NCBI GenBank assembly: GCA_944470555.2
Contig: OX104130.1
Coordinates: 68,577,160-68,641,159 of the forward strand
Direction: 5' to 3'
DNA from: Heterobilharzia americana
Taxonomy: Eukaryota; Platyhelminthes; Trematoda; Strigeidida; Schistosomatidae
DNA length: 64,000 nucleotides
The notes under the pieces: generated by a model
Seen by the model: only the letters and a program-made list of their open reading frames with translations
Databases searched by the model: none
What the model was told of the DNA's origin: nothing
Translations under genes and position numbers: made by a program
Shown: positions 56,870 through 64,000 of the stretch, one piece after another
Numbering within the stretch: the first letter of the stretch is position 1
Layout of the letters: each line of letters opens with the position of its first letter

Positions 56870-57830
56870 CAACTCTCTCTTTTCTTAGAAGTCCAGAATG
56901 GAGTACCATAATGCCCAGTCCTGAGTGCCTTGCTAGTTTTCTAGTCAATACAAGAACTATTGAATATCACGAAATCGCTTATGGTTTTTTACGCTGGTGA
57001 CGTAAAAATCTGGCAAGAAATTATGGCTGAGAAGGATATGTGTATAATTCATACAGAAGAATCAAACAGCTTGTTAACCTGGTTAGAGGAATGATTGATG
57101 ACCATCAACGCAAGTAAATATGTTCGTATAAAAGTGCAGAGTACAGACGGTAACACCTACGATATTGATGGAACTCCGTTACTCTAGTATTAATCGCAAG
57201 AACCTAGAAGTCACAGTATGTTATAAGCTGAAAACCACAGTTCACCGTCGATTAGAAGTAAACTGGTGTTTCAAGACACTGGGAATTTCGCGAAACGTCT
57301 ACAAGAATAAGTGATGATATATTTACCAACTTGTACACTTCCTTGATTAGTCTTAAAATATAAAACTATGCACAAGCCGCAAATCCTTGTCTGAATTTAG
57401 ACTCAGACTTTCTGAATAGAGTTCAGAGGCCAGCCATTCGCACAAACCCTGCAATTTCTAACCTGATTAACAATAAACGACTTAAGGAGCCAGACTTCTC
57501 TTTACCCTATCTCAAACAGAAGGGGAAACTAATCATGCCGTAAGGTATTTTAAGAGATGACTTTGAGCCTGATCTATCTTCCTACTTCCTCTCCATTAGG
57601 TCAGAGCAACTTACAGAACATAGCGGGAGAATGCAAAAGCAAAGGACAGAAGTAGTCTCCACAAAGTACTGGTTTCTATGTCAGATAATCAACTTCCAGA
57701 ACCGATTCCCAGAAGAAGTGGTGTCTGCATCACCAACTGACTGGTTGAAAAGAGGACTGGAGAAGCAACCAGCTCTACTGGAAAGAGACCAGTAAGGCAG
57801 GCTTGTAACCTTTTGTCCTCAGAATACGAA
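56870..57830 (+). mobile_element. CR1/jockey-type non-LTR remnant
   Basis: FLRW or FYAGDVKIWQEI (family FADDxKIWRxI) at about 56985; later blocks FRGQPFAQTLQFLT-like, SNLQNIAGECKSK, and the C-terminal FQNRFPEEVVSASPTDW, then LKRGLE (family WNxLPxxVVxAxSxxxFKxxLD). Decayed by frameshifts; family inferred from these blocks only. Confidence 0.55.
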
Positions 57831-58289
57831 TCTGAAGTTAATCTAAAGATATGGATGCCTTCTTTGCAGTCATCCATAACGTTGAAGTTCTAATCTTAAT
57901 TATCAAAAGCCACATTGTGATACTCACATATTGGTGTTCTGAATTTCAGAACTTCTCCATGTAGGGCCCATAGGGTAAACAACATCATTCAGTAAATGCT
58001 TCATATTTCCTTAAGGAACAAAAGGTCTCCATATTGTCATAGAAAGAAAATGAACCAGTGAAGATGTTTTTGTCGATAACTTCATTCACTTACGGTGTAC
58101 AAACGTAATTGTAAGTACTGGAAATAAGTAGCAATCCTTTACTAATCCATAGGGTCACATGGTTACGGTAGTGTTTAAGAAGAGAATAAAAAGTTGTTTC
58201 TAAAGACAAAATGAACTGATCAACGTGTAAATATGTTCGCAGATGACGATGTGTTCAAGAACAGAATTGCTGAAATTCCCTCTCTCTTC

Positions 58290-58705
58290 TTTGAATAACC
58301 AAGATGGACAATGTTCGCTTTCTGGAGTTCGAATGAAATGTTCTGAAGGTAAACTAGATAGTCAGATAAAATTAATCCGTAACATTTTTCTGAAAAATGG
58401 CAGTTCATCTAGATTCACTGACTCTAAAATGAAAGAAGAGCTAGAAATATACAATTTATAAAAGATCACTGAAAAAACTGCCCATTTGAACCTAGAATGT
58501 AATGGTAACATTCTAGCTGAAATCCACGTAGATCATCTCTGACGATCTTTTCAGAAGAGAGTTTCTGCAAACAGCATTACAACCATACTCTCTGGTTAAC
58601 AATAATTCCATCGATACGCTAAAGGCAGAATACCGAATTTGGCCACCAAAATGTGCATCTGTCATTCTACTTGTTCCTTTGGAGCAGTGTTCAACAACTA
58701 TACAT
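58290..58705 (+). mobile_element. Penelope-like element fragment
   Basis: KLDSQIKLIRNIFLKNGSSS then RFTDSKMKEE matches the post-RT helix (IRRIFxxNGYPxxFIDKKM), followed by NILAEIHVDHL and FQKRVSANSIT (linker). Abuts the RTE 3' end at about 58715. Confidence 0.5.
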
Positions 58706-58714
58706 ATCATTTAT

Positions 58715-60560
58715 TACTATTTATTATTTGTCCCTTGAGTTCCTAATGGAACAAAGGGCTTCAGTAGCACGTCTCCATTCCAATCTGTTCTTTGAAATAT
58801 TTTGAACCTGGCTCCATGACAGCCCACAAGCTCTCATTTCCTCCTCACACGATCTTCTCCATGTCACCCTCACCTCGGACGCCCAACTCGTCGCCTCCCA
58901 TGGGGATTCCACTCGAGGGCTTGGCCTGACGCGTGATGTCCCCAGTCGGCCTTCTCAGTGTGTGCCCGATTCAATCCATCTCCACTTCCTTCAACTGCAT
59001 ATTTGTTGGGTGATAGGTTCTCGCTTCGTTGGTTCGTTCCCAGAGTTCCTTGTTGCTTATTCTCACTATTCTGGCCATCTGATCTTCAGTAGCGAGCCAA
59101 CGTAGGCAGTTGTTGATGAATGTCTGTAGTTTATTGGAAATCCCTTTCGTAACGCACCAAGTCTCTGAACCATACAGAAGCACTGACTTGACTGATTTGG
59201 TGTTGAAAATCCGGATCTTGTCCATGCTTTAGGCTGAGTGCAGAAGATCTCCACAATGGTTTCAGGCTAATGAAAGCCTGTCTTGCTTTTCCGATTCTGG
59301 CTTTGACATCCTCGCCTGTGCCTGTGCCACCTGTAGTTGAAACAGTGCTGCCTAGATAGGTGAAGGTTACTTCCTTTAACTTTCATTGATGGTGATTGGA
59401 GTTTGTTGTTATCGTTGGAGTTGTTGGTGCGGTATCTTCATCACCTCTGTCCTCTCTATATTCACTTGAATGGTGTTCCGTCTTCGCTGCCCTGCTCTGC
59501 CTCTTCTGTCAACTTGTTACTTTTCACCTGTAGATCTTCAAGTTTGTGTGACATCAGGCACAAGTCATCGTTGGCGAAATCCAAATCTCCTAGGTTCTTT
59601 TCCGCAGTCCAGCCAGCGTATCACCCTCTTCTCGCTCCTCACTGCTTGCTGCATGATCCAGTCGACCACAACACAATCAGGAATATCATGGGTGATAGTA
59701 GGCAACCTTGTTTCACTCCTGTCTTCACTTCACTTCAAAAGCATCACTGAGCTTCCCATTGTAAATTACTTGACATGTGGCGTCTTCACATAGCTAGTTG
59801 TTGGATGAGGCTGATAGAGGTTTGTGGTATTCCGTAGTGTTGAAGCAACTGCCAAATTACTTCTTGGTCGACGCTGTCAAAGTCCTTCTCAAAGTGGATG
59901 AAGTTGAGGTAGAGAGTTGACTACCATTCTATACTCTGTTGTATGATGATGCGTAGTGTAGCGTTGCGATTTGGTCCGCATATGATTTATACTTCCTGAA
60001 TCCAGCCGGCCTGTTCCGGTTGTAGTTTTGAATCCAGTTCATCCTTTAGCCTCTCCAGGATGATGCGGCCTAATATTTTGCTTGCACTGGGTGGACAGGA
60101 GAGTGACTCCGCGCCAGTTCTTGCAAACAGTGAGGTCTCCCTTCTTTGGGAGTTTGACAAGGTAGTCCTGCTTTCAATCAATGGACAACTACCTCTCCTT
60201 CCTTCAACACCTTCTGCAATAGTGGTGTTAGCATGTCCGCTGTTGTCTCTGCTTCTGGAGGGATTTCATCTGGTCCTGCTGCTTTCCCACATTTCGGTAG
60301 CTTTATGGCGTTCAGAACTTCCACTGTTGTTGGAGGATTTATGTTCACTTGTATTTCAGCGGCTGGGCTGCAGGTGGTATTTCTGGACGAAATGCAGATG
60401 GTGGTGGTCGCTTCAAGAGCTTTTTGAAGTGGTCGGTCCATCGTTTCCTTTGTTTCTCTTCTTTGGCAATGAAATTTTCTTCATCCTCTTTTATTGGTTT
60501 CATCTGCGTTGATCTCTTCCCAGATAGTAACCTGGTTATTTGATAATACATATCATGGCT
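58715..60560 (-). mobile_element. RTE-type non-LTR element, RT and C-terminus
   Basis: Minus strand, 5' to 3': KRWTDHFKKLLKRPPPSAF; NAIKLPKCGKAAGPDEIPPE (family IKxxKxGKAAGPDxIPxE); a KLQPEQAGW block; FEKDFDSVDQEVIW-like; then the C-terminal half KIRIFNTKSVKSVLLYGSET, DQMARIVRISNKELWERTN, RVTWRRSCEEEMRACGLSW, ending ATEALCSIRNSRDK. Frameshifts throughout; 3' end at ATTATTTGTCCC on the plus strand. Longest copy of this family in the window. Confidence 0.78.
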
Positions 60561-60839
60561 TCCTTCAACTTATTTTGGAACGCTATCCAGCTTCACTATT
60601 AAGAAGAAAGAAGAAATATCACAAGTTCTGTTCGTGCACACCTCACTAACTCTGAAAATCTAGTCCTTCTTGGTTGAGAGATAGTTAATACATTCATGTG
60701 GTGGTCGGATTTGTATATCATGGTGACCCAAAGAGCTGTGTTAGTAGGACGTTTGTTCTTTCGAGGTCCTATCATACCAAAAAGGTTTGTTGAATAATGG
60801 TTAGAGGAAAGGCAGTTGCTTTTACCCTCAACGTGTTCT

Positions 60840-63800
60840 TAAACAATGAAATGATGCATTATGATGGCTTAGATAAGTGGTTAGTGGGGATCCAAAACCA
60901 CCGGACGTATGTCCGACCACACCTTCCATAACACAGGCCAATTTTCGTGGCATCAAGAAGACCGTATGTGACCGGCCTCCAGCAGATTTCCTCTGGGTTC
61001 TGCGCTTACGCACTAACTCTTCTTTTTCCGGCACTTCAAGAAGACCCGACCTTATACAGTGTGAGCAACTGGAAAGTGTCAATCGCTCTCACAACTCTAC
61101 CAGGGCTCAAGTCCCTACGGACCAATGTCCACCTCTCCCTTACCTACTTTCTTATCTCCCTTCACGTCTCTCAGTTAAAATCTTATGTCATCTTTATTTC
61201 TTTCTAGCTCTTCAGCTTTCAACAACGATCTGAGTTCACAGGAAAACACCACTGTTCTCCCTAAATTACGCTCCGAATTACACATTGAAGACTTCAATGT
61301 CCACACCCTCCACCAAATTGGCCAACAAGCGCCATTGGCCAAAACTCTGGCAACTTGGACCATGGATGTATGCTACGTCTATGAGACATATACAGGACCC
61401 AAGTGTAGTTATTGATTTAACCTCTCTCAGCCAATGTGCTGAATACACAAAGTCACCTTTCGAGTTTCTGGAGATTCAGTGGCCAGCTCTCATGTTCTTG
61501 CAGGTGTAAGCATAGGATTAAGCACTAGGGCAGAAAGCTCACTGCTAGACTAGATCCTAATTAGCAGTCACCTATGCGTTTCCAGTCTGAATGGTACAGT
61601 GAAATTCACCGTTGCTTCCTCGTAATCTCTGCTGGCGCACCCACTGACTGCAGTTCCCTATACAGTGAAGGATGAGTTCTACCAAAAATTGTCTAGCCTC
61701 GTTCTTAAAGCAAAACGTTCAGATATGGTTGATGTTGCAGGTGATTTCAACTCACAATTGGCTAATCTTAGTTAGACAGAAAGAGACTTAGGTGACACTT
61801 TCGGAATCCCAACTAAACAAACAGATAACGGTGACCGCCTACTACAATTGTGTTCAGATAACCATTTGTTTCTAGCCAGCACAAACTTCAGACACAAAGA
61901 AAGACATTGTCTGACGTGGTGCCCACTGAGTTCAACTCAGTAATAGACACAGATAGACCACACTACTACTAGCCATCTCTGGAAAGGATCGGCGGAAGAC
62001 TGCCGCTCCTTCAGGAGTACATGCTTGGATAGCGACCACGCCTTGGTTTGAGCACGTACATGTCTACAACTCAATGAATGTCGAAAAAATTTAGCAACAA
62101 GACCAATACGAATGCAGCTGGACAATGAGAACACTAAGGTGGCTTCCAGTGAGAAACTGGCTAGGCAGATATCGGAACAGAACACTATCACCCATCTAAA
62201 GAAGCCTGGTGCCATCTCCAGTCTGCTGTAAAAGCAGCTTTGAAGACCATCATCGACCGTCAAAGAGTGATTAAAAAGCCACAGTCGATATCAGCAGCTT
62301 CATCTGAATTAATGGATGCACGCGAAAATAGCCCTTCAGGCTCAGACTAGAATCAGGAGCAAATGCAACTCAAACACCAAATGACAAAATGTCTCTGCAG
62401 TGACAGCGAACAGTGGTGGGCAGAGAAGGCTAAAGAGATGAAAAAGGCAGCGGCGATAAGTAACAGAAGACAATTATTAAGACTTAATAGGGAAACTAGG
62501 GTGAATAGGTCAACGGTTCGTAAAGCTATATCGGCGGAGGATGGGTCTGCGATTCACTCTTAAAGCAGACAACTGCAACGATGGGTGGAACACTTCAAGG
62601 GAGAGTTCAACTGGCTTCCGACTACTGTCGTGTTCCCCGCCATTCAGTTGGATTCTGAATGAAACATTGAGATAGGCTTACCAACACCTGAAGTGGAGAA
62701 AGCGGTAGGTAGCTTGAAATGAGGGAGGGTAGTAGGCCCAAACGCCCTAGTTCCTGAGGTATATAGGGACGATGGTGGAGTGGTTTTAGTCAAGTTAACT
62801 GAAGTAATAACTAGTCGAATATGATCCCCTCTGGCCTGTTGTGATAAGCGCAGAGGAATCAGCCTGATGAACATAGCGTCTAAAATTCTGAGTTCTGCAT
62901 TCATTAAATGTCTGAGTAGAGCTTGGGAACAGCAAGTCCGAGAAAACCAGGCAGGCTTTAGATCTGGCCATGGATGTATCCACCAAACATTGATACTCCT
63001 CCAGGTTCTGAAACACAGACACGCTAACCGATGCCCAACAACAGCTGTATTTCTTTACCTGAAAGCAGCCTTTGACTCCGTCGATTGAGAGGTTTTATGG
63101 CAGTCTCTCATTGAAAGGGTTACCGAGTGAGTATATCACCCTATTGAAGGCTCTTTACTAGAATACCTGTACGTGCCTTAAAACCTATGGTGGGCTACGT
63201 ACAACGAGTGATGTCCGTCAAGGATATCCACTCTCTCCATTCCTTTTCAATTTTATCATAGATATTCTGATGGAAATCCCCCTCTCGTCTTCTGACCACA
63301 CAGGGATTGACTTGATCATAGAAGAATTCTCGGTAGACCTGGAATACACAGATGACATAGTCCTGTTAGCTGAAGACGCCCACAAGATGCAGAGTCTTCT
63401 GAACACCTTGAGTGGTAGTTTGAGAATGTTTGGGATGCTTTTCTCACCACCCAAATGCAAACTCCTGCTCTAGAACTGGTTTTCAACGGTACCCTGACTA
63501 ACAGTATAGAGTGAAGTGGTCAAACGCGTTGAAAATTTCACTTACCTAGGAAGTTGGATTAGTCCTGAGGGGTCAGTGGCTGACGAAATCTAAGCACGGA
63601 TACAAAAGTCTCGGTTGGCTTTTGCAATCTGTCATGTCGCCACGATATCCGACTGTCTGTCACGGGTCCAGTGTAATCTGATGCAAACCACTCTATACTA
63701 TATGGCTATGAAACATGGGCAGTGAAAGTGGAAGACATGAGAAGGTTGTAGGTATTTGACCACCGCTACCATCTTAGCAAAGCCCTTGTTTGTGGTGTCA

Positions 63801-64000
63801 GGCATAGAAGTCAGGCTTAGTTGTTTTTTGGGAGGGGAAGGGTAAGTCAGAGGATGATGTTGTGAACCTTTATCGACTAACATGGCTAGAACATCTGTTA
63901 CGCATGCCTTACACCGTCCGACTCTTCACACAGTTTTCATCGAAGTGGGTTCAGGCTGGAAAAAGGTTCGGGTGATCAGACTAAAACATGACATCACTTC
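60840..64000 (+). mobile_element. Second non-LTR family, long copy with AP endonuclease and RT, runs off the window
   Basis: Endonuclease: VHTLHQIGQQAPLAKTLATW start, VAGDFNSQLANL (GDFN motif) near 61740, CLDSDHALV (SDH motif) near 62025. Linker: EKAKEMKKAAAISNRRQLLR. RT: LMNIASKILSSAFIKCL, ENQAGFRSGHGCIHQT, FLYLKAAFDSVD (catalytic block A Asp now Tyr), VRQGYPLSPFLFNFIIDIL near 63205, LEYTDDIVLLAEDA (family YADD), PPKCKLLL, then FTYLGSWISPEG. The tail continues past 64000. Numerous frameshifts and stops. Confidence 0.8.

Noticed and set aside
59403..60512. Several plus-strand ORFs of 100-150 codons
   Set aside because: Antisense shadows of the minus-strand RTE copy, which has the RT motifs.
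1..64000. CRISPR arrays, bacterial operons, phage or plasmid features
   Set aside because: Introns, Pol III SINEs and metazoan retroelements show nuclear eukaryotic DNA; no regularly spaced repeats seen.

Overview
The window looks like nuclear DNA of a blood fluke (Schistosoma or a close relative). It is AT-rich, has long introns, and is crowded with decayed retroelements of kinds typical of schistosomes: Penelope-like elements with GIY-YIG endonuclease ends, RTE/CR1-type non-LTR retrotransposons, and short tRNA-headed SINEs carrying hammerhead ribozymes of the Sm-alpha type. The organism assignment is inference from repeat families and gene structure; no species-diagnostic gene was seen.

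Two host genes can be supported. (1) On the minus strand, five exons spread over 27 kb (54169 down to 27185) join in perfect phase into a divergent heterotrimeric G-protein alpha subunit. The guanine-specificity motifs (NKID and TCALD) are intact. The parts that handle the gamma-phosphate, magnesium and the conformational switch are altered: the usual DVGGQ is NLGEQ, and the switch I arginine and threonine align with lysine and serine. Because splice sites and frame are preserved while everything around them is decayed, this looks like a selected gene and not a pseudogene. It is the most interesting object here. No P-loop exon was found, so the 5' end is missing, outside the window, or absent. 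(2) On the plus strand (5630 to about 10500), three exons join in phase into a small secreted protein with a signal peptide and dibasic sites, of no family I recognise. Its 3' end runs into a SINE.

Layout. 1-5.6 kb: Penelope-like and RTE fragments. 5.6-10.5 kb: the secreted-protein gene, its 4.3 kb first intron holding another Penelope fragment and a GC-richer block. 11-27 kb: intergenic, with Penelope, RTE and SINE copies, including a SINE inverted pair at 22.5-22.9 kb. 27.2-54.2 kb: the G-alpha-like gene. Its four introns (5.8-6.9 kb each) carry a Penelope element split by an RTE insertion (35.8-39.6 kb), a Penelope/non-LTR junction (48.2-49.6 kb), SINEs and MITE-like palindromes. 54.2-64 kb: intergenic, or a further intron of that gene, filled by a CR1-like remnant, a minus-strand RTE copy and a 3 kb plus-strand endonuclease/RT element that runs off the end.

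Three different tRNA-headed SINE-like families each carry a hammerhead-like ribozyme core (Sm-alpha type, a CCTAGG stem-III type and a CAGCTG stem-III type). At least two copies keep all conserved core nucleotides. Coordinates of decayed repeats are approximate; exon coordinates are exact if the chosen splice sites are right.
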